A stretch of DNA of 64,000 nt from Diprion similis (GCF_021155765.1 NC_060116.1:9114001-9178000); one strand, 5' to 3'; positions 36,087 to 50,300 are shown, counted from the stretch's first letter. Numbers and translations are program-made. The notes: generated by a model not told the origin, from the letters alone.

Positions 36087-39000
36087 AATTTCTTCAAGTC
36101 ACCATTCCGATTACAGGGGTTTGGAAGCCTTCAGATTTCGAGCTTGGATTTCCATTTTCCACCGAGTAATAAATCGCAAAACGGCGACCCACTTTCCATC
36201 CGCACGTGTTTAGTGCTGCAGACGTGCAGTCACGGGCTTCTTCGGAACTGGATGAGAGAGGAAATAAAAAGCGCTGTGGTTTTTATACGCCAGGGTGAAT
36301 AACTCGCGATTAAGTAATCGCGATGTTTGTATCTTATACGCGGGATGCTTTCCGCTAGTTTCGAAATTCCCGCCAGCTTGTGGATATGCGGGGATACACA
36401 AGATGTTTATCAAGGCCGCAACAGATTACGAACTTCCTGCCCTCGATGAAAAATTCCCGCCGTGTGTGAAATTCGACTGCGGCTAATCGTCGGAATATCA
36501 CAGAGAAATATGATTCATGCGCTGGGTATAAAACGCGTTGAAATTTTGTCAAGTCTCATCAGCCAGAATTTTATCACATTATTCAAAATCATCAGGATTT
36601 CGGGAGGATTTCGGAAAGCAGCTGCAGTTATTTTGCAAACATCCGTTCTCTCTCGAATTAAAACGATGCTGATCGGTGAATAATTTGCATACCGATGTGT
36701 AAAACTCACGCACAGCAATACATATTGTCGCGTCGCGTCAGTCGATCGTATTTCGGTATACCTGCAAATACGTTTCATCGATCTCACGAGAGATCTTTCC
36801 CTCCCAAAGCGTATACCTGCAGAGCCTGGACAAAGCTGAATTTCGTTGACCTAGCTGGAAGTATGATCAAGGATCTTGTTGTTGGTTATAGCGTAGCCAA
36901 AGTGCGCGGGTACAATGCGATCTTTATTGTGCAACGAAACGCAACGCGGCCCTGCAGTAGTAGGTAGGCGGTTCTTTAAATCTCGGAAGACTTAGCGGGG
37001 GTGTATTTTCTTTTTTCCTTCCTCCGTTAGCTGCAGTGCAGGATTGGACAAAGGTGGTTTAAACTTTAAGGTTTAAAGTTTGAATCGTTCTAGCTGTTGT
37101 TGAATTCGGGATGCTCGTCGCCTGGATCAGCTGAGCGCCGAATCGTGGGAGAATTCTTCCCTGCCTCTGTGCACCGTTCAGCAAGATTTATAGCTTCTGG
37201 CTTGTGGCCTTCCCGCCAAAATTCCGGGACACAAAGACCACCTTCGGTAGAAATTCGAGTTTATCGTTCGAAAAATCGACGCGTGGTGTAAGAAAGACGC
37301 AATTCATGACGAGAATTAATTGAGAAAAGTAGAAACCGACGTATTACGTCGCTTGTAATAAGTCACCGGAAGATGATCGACCATGTTGAATTCCCCTTTT
37401 TCATATCTCCCGGAGGTGCGGCGTGGATAGTGCTTCTTGCATTATATATGCCAGACCGGAACTGACACTTGAGTATTTTCCGTGCTTTGTTTAACCGTGA
37501 TTCCCCGGTCGTTATAGGAGCGGCATGAATCCCGCGGTTAATCGCTTCCTGTCCTCCATACTCACAAAATGTAAAAATTAAGAGACAGGTAAGAAAAAAA
37601 CTGGTTATTAGTATTTGGCAAACCGGTCTCCATTCTCTTCGCCGGTATAAACGCGTTTATTCGAGGTGACGCCTTTGGTGGCAAAACGAACTTCGTCTAT
37701 CCGATTATAAACTTTGATAAAATCAAGAAGACAGTCTTCGTCAACTTTTGTCCTCGAATTTATCCGAAGATTAAAAATTTTGCTCAACTAATATCCTAAA
37801 TTGTTATTAAAAAATGATTATTCGTCAAGTTTCGAGTTCATTTCGATCTTTAGTTTCGTAAATTTATATCGTATAATATCGAATTCCCGAGTGTATATAC
37901 GCGATATGCACGGTGATTCAAGTGAATCCGGATTACTCGCCTGTCTCGTAAACTTTGTTGCGGGAAACTCGCGTAGCTAGTCTTGCACCGCGTATACGTA
38001 CGTCCGAAAATATCCGGCGTCGCGACGCCCGCTGCACCGACGCTTACACAGCCTACCAGAGTACGAGTAAAACGGCTTTGGTACGCTCCGTTTAGCAGTT
38101 TATTTCCGCGTTGGAGTTCGTTGCCACGCGTGTGAGGATCATCCCCCCTTTCGGCGTGTTTATAATCTGTTACGTGAAGTCTGTTGTGCTAGTTACGTCA
38201 AAGAATCGTCAAGATAAGGAGACGAAAAATGGGAAATCATAACCGCGAAAGTGAGAAATATAGCTAGTAAATTTAGAAAAATGGCGACGGAGCTTCGCTC
38301 CAGGATACGACTTCGGTCGAGAGAGAAACGATGCCGATTATGCCTGGGACCCGGTGGTGTGTCAACGGCCGACTCTCGACACGAGTTATACACGCACGAA
38401 ACTAGGAACAAACACCTTCTCAGATGCGCGTCGTTTTACGGCATCTCCACCGGGTCAACGATGCAATCTTTGGCTAAGCCAGTCGTCTACAGACGTCAAT
38501 CGGCTATATATATCGAATTAGGTTACTCACTTAACTTCAACCCTATCTCCGAAGCGTCGTCAGGGATATCTATAGCTTTTTTTTACTCGCACGCTGCAGC
38601 AATAATCAACGCCTGAATTGTAAACAATGGATCTATATCAACGATTCTTTCGGACAGATTAAATATTTATATAGAGTAGACGTTTAATAAATTCTGCTTT
38701 CAGCTTTTCTATGTCTTTGACACGAAAAGTGCGATTATTCCAACCTAGTGTTAGCGATTGCATTATTTTAAATTACATGAAAAATGTCAAACACCCGGTA
38801 TAATTAGTTCTTCAAAAATTGATTGCGAAAATTGATCAATCATTCGATTGCTCGACGCTTAAAACTTGTCGTACTTTGGACGCGCGTATCTCAAGTTGAA
38901 TCATCGGATCCATGATTACACGATTTAAAAAACCGACTTCGCTGCGGGTTTCAAGTCTAATTCGATCGGGAAAAACTTAAGCGATGCAAAACTTTCATCA

Positions 39001-39396
39001 TTGGCTTTTCTCCATCCTCGCGGGCTTCAGGATCTGCGAAATGAAAACAGATATTCAATTTTGGGGGTCGCGGTTGCGCTGCGTGAGAACACGATCGATC
39101 GTCTTGAATCGGTATCGAGGGTGTAAATAGCTCCCGTTGACAGGAGGCCAAGTCGAGCTGGTTCGCCTAGCTGTCGAAGCTCTATTCCGAGTGTGCAAGG
39201 TGTTCGGTTCGCTAATTTAAAGTTTAAGTCTGGACGGGTCGCGTGTGCCAGGCGGGCACGGTGGGACCTTTTCCAATTGACGTCACTCACGCTCTTCCTC
39301 CTCCTCCTCCTCCTCTTCTTATTCTTATTTTTCTCGTTGTTCTCCCTTCTTTTTATCTTTTTCTCTCCCTCCTTGTCTTCCAGCCGTCTTCTTACT

Positions 39397-39428
39397 CTCC
39401 TCCTCCTCCTCCTCCTCCTCCTCCTCCT
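39397..39428 (+). repeat. (CTC)n microsatellite in a pyrimidine-rich block
   Basis: CTC units lie within a 190-bp C/T-rich block (about 39,293-39,475). On the opposite strand this makes an arginine/lysine-rich open frame that I do not take as a gene. Confidence 0.85.
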
Positions 39429-39581
39429 TCTCTTCCCTCCTCTCTCTCTCCCTCTCTCTCTTTTTCTCGAGTCTAGAATAAGACCCGACGGTGTAAGTTT
39501 AGGCTGGCGTATTGCAACTCCCTGCACCCGGAATAGCTTCCGCAGACTCCCTCCCCCGTATCTCTGATTAGATCCTTCTCT

Positions 39582-39582
39582 C

Positions 39583-39613
<31 letters not shown>

Positions 39614-39619
39614 CCGCTG
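39582..39619 (+). repeat. (CTG)n trinucleotide repeat
   Basis: CTG/GCT repeat units, interrupted once by TTG. The repeat is open in several frames but has no supported coding context. Confidence 0.85.
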
Positions 39620-42357
39620 GTGATGCTCATGTGGCTACATGTGTCGGGCGAGGTGCCCCGACGATGAGCTAAAGCTGCCTCCAGCCACCGGCCAATGGTC
39701 CATAATTTCATACCGCCGTTCTCATAATAAATTATCCCCCAAGAAACTGAGCTCGAAGATCAAAAGTAAGCGTTCCTTCCGTCTGCAGAATCCTGGTAGC
39801 GGTCATAAAAAGTCTTCGGGTCAATTGCAGGTTGGAGAAATTCAGAAATCCGTTCTCATGCGGTACACAGATTTCCGAGATTCTCAAAGTTAAAAATTTC
39901 CAAATTCTCAATCTTCTCGACTTTTATCACTGATCCAAGCTCAGATTGACTTGATTAAGGAAAGTTGTGCAATACATCGGGACGCGATTACCGTTTAAAA
40001 TACCAAACAAAATCGGCGTCCCTCTTTAACGAGGTCCCGAGTTTGTTCTTGCCTCCTCTGTCCTCTCTTTTTCACCCCGTTAAAATTCCCCGCGACCCTC
40101 GTAATTAAGGAAACCACCCTCTGGTGCGCACCGATTCCGTTTAGGGTAGCTGCAGCGAAAAAAAAGTGTAAAAAAAATCTACTGAAACTGTGTACACGTC
40201 GGAAGGGTTGGTCAGGAACAAGCTCACACTATGTAGGTATACGAGAGAGAAAAAAAACCCTGGACAAACGTGTACTTATACAAAATGGGTATGAAAAAAA
40301 TGTGTATAAACTGCAGAAAACAAATGTCACCGTGGGGAAAAGAGAGATGCAGACCACTGCAGTTGGGGTTTTGTGGAATTTTTTTTAACTCGGTGATTCG
40401 GAGGCCGGAGGATTTGGGGTCTCTTTGTTGATGAAAAGGGTTGAACGCACCCCCGCGACTTGGACGATGATGCAACCTGGCAAAATCATTCTATTCGTGC
40501 ATCAGGGGTTGTTCGTTGCTGGGGGCGGCTTAATGAGTCCGGACTGGGAATCTGAGCACTCGGTTTAAGGTGGAGCTGCGGATAAAAAAATTGAGTTCAA
40601 ATATTCGAAGAATCCGAATCCGCCGACGGCATTCCTTCGTTTGACAAACGCGTGTCAGATGTTGCTTTTTATCTTTTTTAAAACGGTCCTCCAGACTTTT
40701 CTGCGAATCGGTATTCTCGGCTAGACAAATTGTAAAAGGGTTCAGCTGCTGCCCCGCACCCTCCACGTTATACAGACGATCAGGCTCTCCTCACAGCCCG
40801 CGAGCCCTGCCACTCAAGAATAATGGAGTGCTTGCAACGGGGGGCTATTTTTGCGACTTTTTCGTTTCTAGAAACTATAAATAATCAATGTTATTTTCGG
40901 GCGTCGAGTGACGACGCGAATCAACGACTCGATTGAGCAACGCATCCTCCCTTTATAGCTCTTCGAAAACTTTTTTGAGGCTGCCTCGACGAGAAGTCCA
41001 ACCGTAATACATCGGCCATTTTTTAACTCTCAATTTTTTTTTATTGTACGAACATAATATTATACGTGTAGTTTTCATACGATCGAATTCTAATCCGTAC
41101 AAATTTGAATATTAAAAACAATTGTCGATGTGACGTATTGCGATCGTGGCCGTTGGCGATATTATTTTGCAAAAAGTTGGCGGCATGTGCCGCCGATGAG
41201 CTGGCTGCTGCAACGGCGTCTGCATTATTCCTCGTATTCTTTCGTTTCTCATTCATTACTCCGCCCCTCGCTTCATCCCCCGTTTCGTCCTGCAGTTTCT
41301 CCTTCTCCGCCACCCTCGACACTTTTCTTTTTCTTCTCCCCCCGTCGAGCCGTGCGCGAGATCTCTGAATGCCATGCTTATTATTTGCGACTCAATGCGA
41401 AATACAACATGAAAGGGGTATATGTATATGCGATGCAGCGGCAGCGGCAGAAGAAGAAGCGAATTGCACCTGGTGCTCAACTTCGTGTATTATAGTCTCT
41501 ACATCTATACCTACGAGTGCTGCTGCATATGACCGACGCGCTTTACAGCTGATACTCGCCCGGGAGGTTTCACTCTATTCCATTATTTATCATCGCTTCA
41601 ATCTTTGACTGGGAAATAAAATTTCAAACTAATTCGCTGGCTCGTTGTTTCGCTGCCTTTTCGACACAGCTGCTTTAAGAATTTAGCCTGTTGAAAATTC
41701 GGACACCTGAATTTCACCTTCTTACCTCATTTCGGAATCTTCGCAAGCGTTGTAAATTAGTAACATATCAAAAAATAATTGCTGTTCGATTCTTGATCGG
41801 GTGTTTCCCCGAAAACATTGAGAGGAATTGTGAGCGTCGTTCTACAATTTTACGGTTCAAATATCTGGATGAAACAGTTTATCTAATGAAATGAAAACTT
41901 ACGCGATGTTCATTCAATTAATTTCCGAACCGCACAGTGCCGGAAATTCCGTATAGGACACGTTTGAATTATAATTCTGTGACGTAAATCTGCATCATAG
42001 AGACGAACGCTGAATATAAAACAGAAAATCTGTTAATATAATATGATTGCATACGAGTTACAAGGAAAATACGAAAACTGTTAACGCAAATTTGAAAATG
42101 CATATTACAAGATCAATTATTTGAATCACAATTCGATTTCACGCGAAACATTAATCAGCGTAGAACCCGATCTCGCGAAGCCTGTTTTAAATACTCGACA
42201 AATCGAGTAGGTATATCGCGTTGCGAGGTGGGCGGCGATTAATAAACTGCCAGCGTAAAATTTCAACGCAGTTAATCCCCCTCCGGGTGCACAGCGGAGT
42301 TGAGATAATATGCAGCCAGCCACGCGACGTGGTCCCGGTGGTCGCGTGGCTCCCGCA

Positions 42358-42420
42358 GGAGAAGAGAGGAGAGGAGAGAAGAGAAGAGAAGAGAAGAGAA
42401 GAGAAGAGAGGAGAGAGGGA
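42358..42420 (+). repeat. (GAGAA)n/(GAGAG)n purine microsatellite
   Basis: A purine-only run of pentamer-like units. It inflates overlapping open frames on both strands between 42.2 and 42.7 kb. Confidence 0.85.
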
Positions 42421-44234
42421 GAGAAAATTCGAGTCCGGAGGAGAGGAGAGAGGGCCCTGCACCACCTGCCGCAGACGGGCAGATGTCCGTCCGTCCGTCG
42501 CGACGTCGTCGTCGATCCGACGCAGCAGCCGAGCCCTCAGCCAGCGACCCCGAAGCAGCGCGTTCGTCGCGCGGTTCTTCCGCCCTGGATACACGCGTCC
42601 GGAAATCGGTTGCAGGCGATGACCGGGTGTCACGGCCTCGGAGAGAGATCGAATTATGATCGGATCCGTCGACAAGAATCTGCCGACGCGTCGTCGCGGG
42701 CGAAGAAAGTGTAGACCTGTTGCAACGGAAAATAAGGGCGTACGTGACGCGACTGATCAGACACCTTTGGTGTCGTTCGTATGTAATTGTGAACTTTGTT
42801 TGTGCTTATACTCTTATACTTCCACTTGCGGTTTCCCGATAATTGCGAAGCCAGAAGGAAAAACTTCGCTTTTGCACCCGGTGCGATGCTTTTCGCGGTC
42901 CAAATGCGATTTCGATAATTAATTGCAGTCGTATGTATAGATACGCGAGGTTGTCGATGTTGTCTTTATTCATTAACCAGGGACCGCCGTCACAACATGC
43001 CAAATCTTTAATTGTCACCTGCGGCTGATGGTATTATAGTATATATATGGCAATCGATGAAAGTTCGGTGAAGTTTACTTCGCTACTTACGTTAACGATC
43101 AAGTTGAAAATATTAATTAGTGCAAAAGATACTGAAAGTCATTTTTATTGATAATCAGCTCCGAAGACAATCTCAAAATTGAGGATACGAACATTTGATA
43201 GACCGCTGACTTGGAGTTGTGACCGATTTTAGTGAAAGTTTGCCAACTTTTGGCGGGTAAAAGTTAGGGAAGTTAACGTAACGAAACGTCTTCGACCAAA
43301 ACATTATTTCGCAATTTTATGGTAACTTTGAAAGAGCTGAGTTTAAATTATAGTCAACTGAATTTCAGGTAACCCTAAAATTTTGAAACGTAACAATTTC
43401 TTCTTAAAATGCCTGAACGTTTCAAGAACCCGAATTCGCACCCCCTGAATATCGGTTAGCGCCGATCAGCCGACGGGCCCAAAGTTTAATAAACCTCTAA
43501 TAATTCGGAAGCATTGAATAATCGAAAACTGGACGATCGATATAAGCTGCAGTTTCTTCGAAATATTTACGCGAAGCCGAAGGGCCGTCGACGAAGAGCC
43601 GAAAAATATTGGAGCTCCGGCACCGAGGACGGCGATCCTGTTGTCAAGTGAAGGCATTAAGCGCGGAAGCAGGCCCGACAGATGTTGGGAATTTCGAGAT
43701 CGACGAAGATGGAGACGCGAAGACAATGAGTCTGCTGCACGCTGCTGGCGCGTGGCTCGCCGTCCTTAGGGCCCCTCGAGCACGCTCGGTGGGGGTAACT
43801 GTGGGACTTCGAGGACCGCTTCTCTTTGGGTCAGGGAACCCGACTCGGTCTTACCCATACGCGGATCGAGACTCCCACCACGTCGCCGCAACACAAACCC
43901 CGTATGCCTGTAGGTGTAACGCGCTCCGAGTATATAATTTTCACGATTGACCAGGGCGATAAAATTTAATGAAAATTTTTTTTTTCTCTTTCACTGATAC
44001 CTTGCTCGGTTTTTTTTTTGTTTTTCTTTTATTCTTTTTTTTTTTCGCGTCCGCTGCGGGAAGACTTCGTTTCGATTCAACATCAAGCTCGCCATGCTCC
44101 TCAGGGTGGACTTTATTTTCTCTCTTTTAATAATAATTGAATAGTATAAAAAATATAAAAATAAACTAGAAAATGAGAAATCAGAAACGTTTCAAAAATC
44201 TCTGGGAATTTTATTTCTGATAATAAATAGGGAC

Positions 44235-44424
44235 GGTGAAGTTAGTAACGTTACGATAACGATGATTGATTAGAAAAAATCGTTACTTTGAACCTTTCGG
44301 AATGTTTGAAATTTAGTTAATCGTGTTATAAACAAATATATACTCTTATTTTGAAAAGCCGAATTCTTGAACGTCATTCTTGAATAGCGCAATTTTTGTT
44401 ACTTTGACGATACTAACTTCAGTC
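44235..44424. mobile_element. Short inverted-repeat element (MITE-like)
   Basis: The left end reads GGTGAAGTTAGTAACGTTACG. The right end, read on minus, is ACTGAAGTTAGTATCGTC, so the ends are imperfect inverted repeats around about 190 bp of AT-rich non-coding DNA. Related left-end words occur at about 43,267 (GGAAGTTAACGTAACGAAAC) and 53,834 (TTGAAGTTGGTAACGTTAAT), which suggests a dispersed family. No target duplication was resolved. Confidence 0.45.
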
Positions 44425-46825
44425 TTCTTCTTTCTTACAAGATAGACCGTGTTTTACAGACATCTTGAAATCCGCACTTAATGGGTACATTTATGTACGA
44501 GATCTGTAGGCTTTCAGCTCTTCACTTGGCGTTTCGATCTCCACATTTTTTCGCTGCTTTTTTATTTCCTATCTCGAACCGCTTCTCGATGTCCTGAGTG
44601 AGCTGTTTTGGGGGTGAAAAAAGAAACGCTACATGGGGATGCTACGAGTATAACGGCAGTCACTGGTTCATAACGTGAAAGATACATATTTGTTTTGTAG
44701 ATAAAAACTCGCTAAACGTATCGGGCCTTATGGTCGTATTTCTGGGCCTTACCAGCTGACACTGGACTCCGTCATTTTTTAATACATAGCTACACACGGC
44801 ATATATACCTATAATTTTTTCAGTTGGTTTTTTCAACCGCGTTTTTTACCTGCTTCACGTTATTTTTGTTTTTTATTCTTTCTCCTTCTCATTGTATACC
44901 GTTTACACGATTAACAATTCTAAACCGAGCAATTTTTCACGCAGCATCGTCGTCAGGTCCCTACTTTTATTTATTTCACAATCACATCGAGAGATACTGT
45001 CAAATTGATTAAATAAAGGTTCTTTTATGAAATATTAAGTCTTCTCGCGGCTTCGCACTCGCGAATGCTTAATGAATTCACACGAATGTCACATGGTGCC
45101 AATTTTGCGCAAAAGTATTTCCGTCAATGCTGAATTACACCGTTTAAGAAATGTCTCGATTTGACGAGATGTAAACGATGCACGTGGCGACGGAGTTAGT
45201 CAGACATTTTTTAACATTCACCTCACAGCACCGCAGCTGTTGCAGAGAATAAGCAATTACTCCTCGATTTTTGTGCTGGACACGTAAAACCGCGTGCGGT
45301 GAAGTTCACCCTGCAAACGCGAAGTCCTCCTTCACCCCGGTCTTTGCACTCTGAAATCAGTGACAGTGCATAGATTATACTTTCATTCGGCAAATATTCA
45401 TTCCTCAATCAACAAAAGAAAGAAAGAAAGAGAAAAAAAATACCAAATCCCAATACCTACCATGGATTCCCACAATAATTTGATCCGAAATCAGATACGA
45501 TTCCTCCTAGCAACTGACCGCATGCACGTATCAACCAACCATTGGCTTCTTCTGACCAACGTACACAATGCCTGTCATCGTTAAGGACCGATTGTTGCGT
45601 TGTTTACGATTTTTCGGACAAATGCGACAATTTGCTGTATCAACTTTGGGGGGCTGTGGTCAGTTCGGACAAAGGGTCAAACCCCGGTATCGAGTGCAGG
45701 GCATTTCAGAATCGAGGAAAGGGTCTCCGCTGCATTCGCGGTAGCTGCTCGTGACACATGTGTCAATATTCCCCAAACGCGAATCGACCAGTGGTCAGTT
45801 CCCTCTTAAACCAGGCAGTGGCGACCCCGTTGACCTTCCTACAATGAATCGACGTAGTTGACCATTGTCATATGAGGGTTAGAATTGTTCTGTGAACGAA
45901 AAACACACGTGGCCTGCACTCGATGCTTCGCATATGGAGCTGCGTTGAGGATGTTTTCGGTTGGACTGGTCCTCAGAGGATCGGAGAATTCGAGAATTAC
46001 GTCATAGCATTGATATTCGGTGATTGTTTACTCTCTTCTCACGTTTACTTCCAAGTTCACGAAGAAGGAGAGGGAAAAAAAAAAGAAAAAAAAAAAAAAT
46101 GGGACAAACCTGCGATCGGTGCGTTACGAGATCTCAAGCTGGAACTTTTAAGAATTCCCAACCAGCGTAGAGGTAATCGCCCTAAAGACCGAGATAAAAA
46201 ATGAAACTCTAGCTTCAAGGGAAGACCTTCAAGTTATAGGCGTCTAGTTTTCCGAACAGTTAGGAGCGATTCAATGCGTGCAGGACAGGCAGGATTTTCT
46301 ACGCGTGCCGGGTCCACCCGGTGACCCTTCGGGGCTTTTTGGGACCTGAACGTCCCGGAAAAAAGTATAATAAAATCCCGCTGCAGTGCGCCAGAATGAC
46401 GAAAACTTCTCAGTTTCCCTGCAAACAAAGAAGGTCTACACGTCCGATTTCTCGCCGGACCGAAGGCGGCACTGTGGCTCCTTCGATCATACTAGTCGTT
46501 TTCAATGGAAGTCAGGTAGTTGCACCGTACAACCTTCTCCAAGAAAGCGTGCTGCAGGCTCACCGAAGGCGCCGTTCATCTTCCACGACTTGTGTAGGTG
46601 GCTACCTTGTCTAAGCTGCACTGCACGTGCCAACCACGACGAGAAGCACCGACCAACAACCATCGTGGCTCGATCTGATCCTGCTATGTGGAATGGATTC
46701 GGCTACAGCAGTTCCGTTGCGTTTTCGAATAATTCGCAGCACAATGCCCAGTGGCTGGTGTCCTGCTCCGTCTTCCTTTTCGTCTGGAGAATTTCAATTC
46801 ATGAAATTCATAGCCTCGGTTCTCT

Positions 46826-46852
46826 CTCTCTTTCTCTTTCTCTCTCTCTTAA
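46826..46852 (+). repeat. (CT)n microsatellite
   Basis: A CT run that encodes Leu/Ser-rich sequence in the overlapping 226-codon chance frame. Confidence 0.7.
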
Positions 46853-47357
46853 CGGGTCGAAAAGGCAGCGCATGTCATGGACCCCGCGACGGTTACATCG
46901 TATTGCGATATCCTGTCAGAGATCGGGATGCAGATTGCGGTGTTACTAAGCGGAGGTTCTTGCCTGCAACGACGACGTTCGGTATACATATACTTTCGGT
47001 AAATAAGGGAACTCCAGAGATTGTTCCTGCCTCGCACGACTCTCCACCCACCCGACATCCCCGCCAATTGAGCTCGACCCAGACGCTATTGTTTCTTCGA
47101 CAATACTCCACTCGGCATCCACTCACAACATATCTCATTCACTTAGCCCAATGCTCCACTAGGCTCGGGTCACTCTTTGGTCTCATTCTTCGTCTGCCCT
47201 CTTTCATTTCAACTCCACTCCGCTCACTAACCGTTTTACAAAAATTAACGAATCCTAGACAAAATCGGCTGATTCCTTTCTTCTCATCTTACAATCACTC
47301 AAATTAGTACCTTCTCGGACTACCGCTTCCCTCCTTCTTCTGGGACTGTTTTGGCAG

Positions 47358-47387
47358 ACTACGCGACAGATAGCTTATGAAGATGAG
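47358..47387 (+). CDS. Candidate 30-bp micro-exon
   Basis: A pyrimidine-rich acceptor (TTCTGGGACTGTTTTGGCAG, ending at 47357) and a consensus donor (GATGAG|GTGAGT) frame exactly 30 bp. The bases are open only in phase 0, as TTRQIAYEDE. Micro-exons of this size are common in neuronal genes. Without neighbouring exons or transcripts it remains a splice-site-based guess. Confidence 0.28.
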
Positions 47388-50300
47388 GTGAGTGTTGGGG
47401 GTTTTCATTAGAGCCTGCTTTCCTTTGGTCACCTCGATGATCGAGCCACCTCAGATGGACGGTCTTTCATGAAATGCTTAGCAGAGTCTCGCGGACAGAT
47501 GTCCGGTGACTCGAACATATTTCAAATGAGGATCAGGGTCTTCCCTTGGTAAACTTGACGCCCCGTTGCGCGACCCGCTGTACACGCGATGATACGGATT
47601 GCGCAGGGTGTGAAAGCAGATTTTAAAAATATCTCGTTATCCAAATCGGACAGAGAGAGAAATAGAGAGAGAGAGGGAGGGAGGGAGAGACATACGACGA
47701 GGACTGAAGCCTTATTGCTCCAATGCCCCCGTCGAACACAATACACCCGGGCTTAAGAATACCTATATACTATGCATATATCTAGACCGTCGTCGCTTCG
47801 TGGGTCCTGCTCAGTTTGGATTGCCAGACCGAGAGAGCCGTCCAAACAAAAGATTTGATCATATCTGTTAATGTAGAAAGCGTCCGTTGTCCTATCAAAT
47901 TTCTCTACCCTCTGCCCGTCTCGACGCTCTCCAAGCAAACCATAAAAAAGTCTCATTTCCTGCAACCCGGCCACGCGCCTGCAGCCTATTCTGTTACTAT
48001 GCAAACCTTACGCCACTTGCGAGGTCCGCCGTTATTGGGGAGCCGTGATGATCCAGTTGAAGCCAGCTGAATTAACACCCCCACTTCCAATCACCCTGCC
48101 GAGGTTTCTTTCGGCTCGTTTCTTGTCCACTCCAAAATTACAACCTCACGCATTAAAGGGTATCAAAAACTGGACACTCATGGTCTGGGCCTATCTCCCC
48201 CTTGGATCTAATTCCACTCGTTCCATAACCCTTTCGGGGTTGGTTGTGTGTTGAAACCCCGTCTTGTCTATCGAGTGTCATAAAATTGGTCTGATATTGT
48301 GGTTCCGTTGTGATTAGTAGGTATCTACTGAAATTCATTCGGATCGATTCGACACGACGACGGCGACGGTCAATTTTTGAATTTCGACTTGTATGTACGA
48401 CAACAACGACGATGGAAATGGTTAGCAACCCTTGAACCTTGTGGGAGATTCGCAGGCTGATCTATCCAGGTGATGATTTCTCGAATCCCCCTCGGGACTC
48501 CCCTGCAAACAGCCCAGGAAGGAAGGAAGGAAGCGGCGCGGTCTCCTTCTCGCAATAAGGGCTCCTATGGGGGGTTGAAAATGGAAACTCCCTTGGCATG
48601 ATGTTGACGTATGGGGGTCGAGCGAATCCTTCGGCATGTGATCACCAGGTGATACGCCGTACAGACAGGGTACCGTAACTGCGCCGTGCACGCGCGCTCG
48701 TGCGCACTTTTATACGCTGTCCAGGTGCCCTCGGGTTCCGGTGATTTTCAAAGGTACGAAAACCTCCGCTGAATGCCCTCGTGCACGCGTATTTGCGTGT
48801 ATTGATTTCAGAATATTTGTTCGCTCCAGCTGTTGGCTGCGAAGCCCATTTCTTTGCACCCTTTCGGATTCGAGTCAAATCTTACAATTTACAAAAAATG
48901 TGGAAAAAAAATCAACTCGGAACGTCGCAGCCATCAATTTGATGCTTTTCAATTAACCGACGAACTCTTGGTGGTCTTGGACACCACGAGAAAATAATAT
49001 TTGACTCACCCGACGCACCTGGCGACTCATACCTACGGCATATCAATTTCAAAAATCGATGACTTGGCACGATATCGAATTTCATTAATGAAAAATTTAT
49101 CCCCCGACGAAAATCGAAATGCGATGCGGTAAGCATAATTAGCGTAGACGATTAGCCTGTCGACAGACTGTAATCGTGATTTATTGAACGATTCAAAACA
49201 AACAAACAAACGAAAGAAACAAATACGATATCGTCATCATCGGTGCATCAATATTACTTCACGAATATTACCAGATAATTTATCTGCAATCCATCAGTCT
49301 CCGGCGCCTGCTGCCTTACACAAACACTCTCATTCATTTCTCCTCTATATTTTTTACTCATTCATTTATTAACTCATTTTTTCTTACACATATTGTACCG
49401 TCGCGTGTGCCCGGATTCGCAGATGTTCATTGGCGTCGCCTTGTGTACGGCACTTAACCATCGGTGCCTTCGGTCTCTTGATCTCCGATGCCGCGGATGC
49501 ACAGAGAATTGCATACATACATCATTCATTTATAACAAAACGCGTGCGTGCAGCGTCGGGGTGGGATGGACCGCTGGGGGATGCTGCTGCTGCGGGACAT
49601 CGAGCACCAGGTGATTCACCGCCGATTGTTTCGCGGTCTCGACGACCCTTGCATACCCATAACTGCAGGCTGCGAAATTCCTCCAGTGCTATAAATGCGC
49701 ACCTGGGCCGCGCGCGACAAGGGGACGCGCAATCAATGCATTAATAAATTTCTACATGCTAAGGGTATGAGGCCCCGAAAATAGGGGCCCGGGGGAAGGG
49801 GATCGCATGGCGCCCCACCTGGACTCACGGGATGCGCTCTCTTTCGAATTCCGACACACATCATGTAGAGTAGAGGGGGACCCTGCACCTATCCGCTCTA
49901 TAAGGCCCAAAATTACGAGCCTCCCCAGTTTTTCGACCCCTTATGGATTATTCAAAATTTCCTGCCCCCTTCCCAGACCCAACCTCCAAAACCCTAAGTA
50001 ACATTCCGATGCGTTCGGAAACAGGGGATGATTTCGCCACCTGGTATACTATACTGCATATCCCTTCCGTAGTGCTTCGCTGTTCTCGCGCACGTGGCTT
50101 CAATGCTAGACTCGACACACGTCAGTTGCTGTTACATTTTCCTTGACAATCATGAGATGCCTTTTGTGGCGTAGAACCTTAATTTCGATTTTGTTTTTTT
50201 TGTTAATCCCTCTGTTCCGCAAAAGGTCGAAACGTGAAAATTTAGCCAAACAAATCATCGGACCTTTGATGCCAGCTGTTAATTCAATGCCGTTGTGCTC

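Larger units (their letters stand above)
34780..47357. other. Long stretch without recognised gene
   Basis: I find no family match in these 12.6 kb. Content is microsatellites, homopolymers, a GC-richer CpG-bearing block at about 42.3-42.7 kb, an inverted-repeat element at 44.2 kb and scattered open frames. It could be intron or regulatory DNA of a large gene. Confidence 0.5.

Noticed and set aside
36825-36865. LNFVDLAGS, like the kinesin switch II motif
   Set aside because: Flanking residues do not match any kinesin, there are no other motor motifs nearby, and the frame is short. Chance match.
39027-39527. 166-codon minus ORF rich in Arg/Lys
   Set aside because: It is the reverse complement of CTC and CT repeats, so it is low-complexity sequence.
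42187-42714. Overlapping 130-160-codon frames on both strands
   Set aside because: They are created by the GAGAA repeat and GC-rich flank. No splice signals or homology. More likely CpG-bearing regulatory DNA.
43466-43950. Opposed 86- and 113-codon frames
   Set aside because: GC-rich patch open on both strands, no conserved motif or clear splice structure.
46627-47307. Longest open frame of the window (226 codons, plus), with a signal-like MKFIASVLSLFLFLSLL stretch
   Set aside because: The hydrophobic part comes from a CT microsatellite, the rest is low-information Ser/Thr/Pro/Arg sequence, another plus frame (46386-46949) overlaps it, and no family motif or codon preference is seen.
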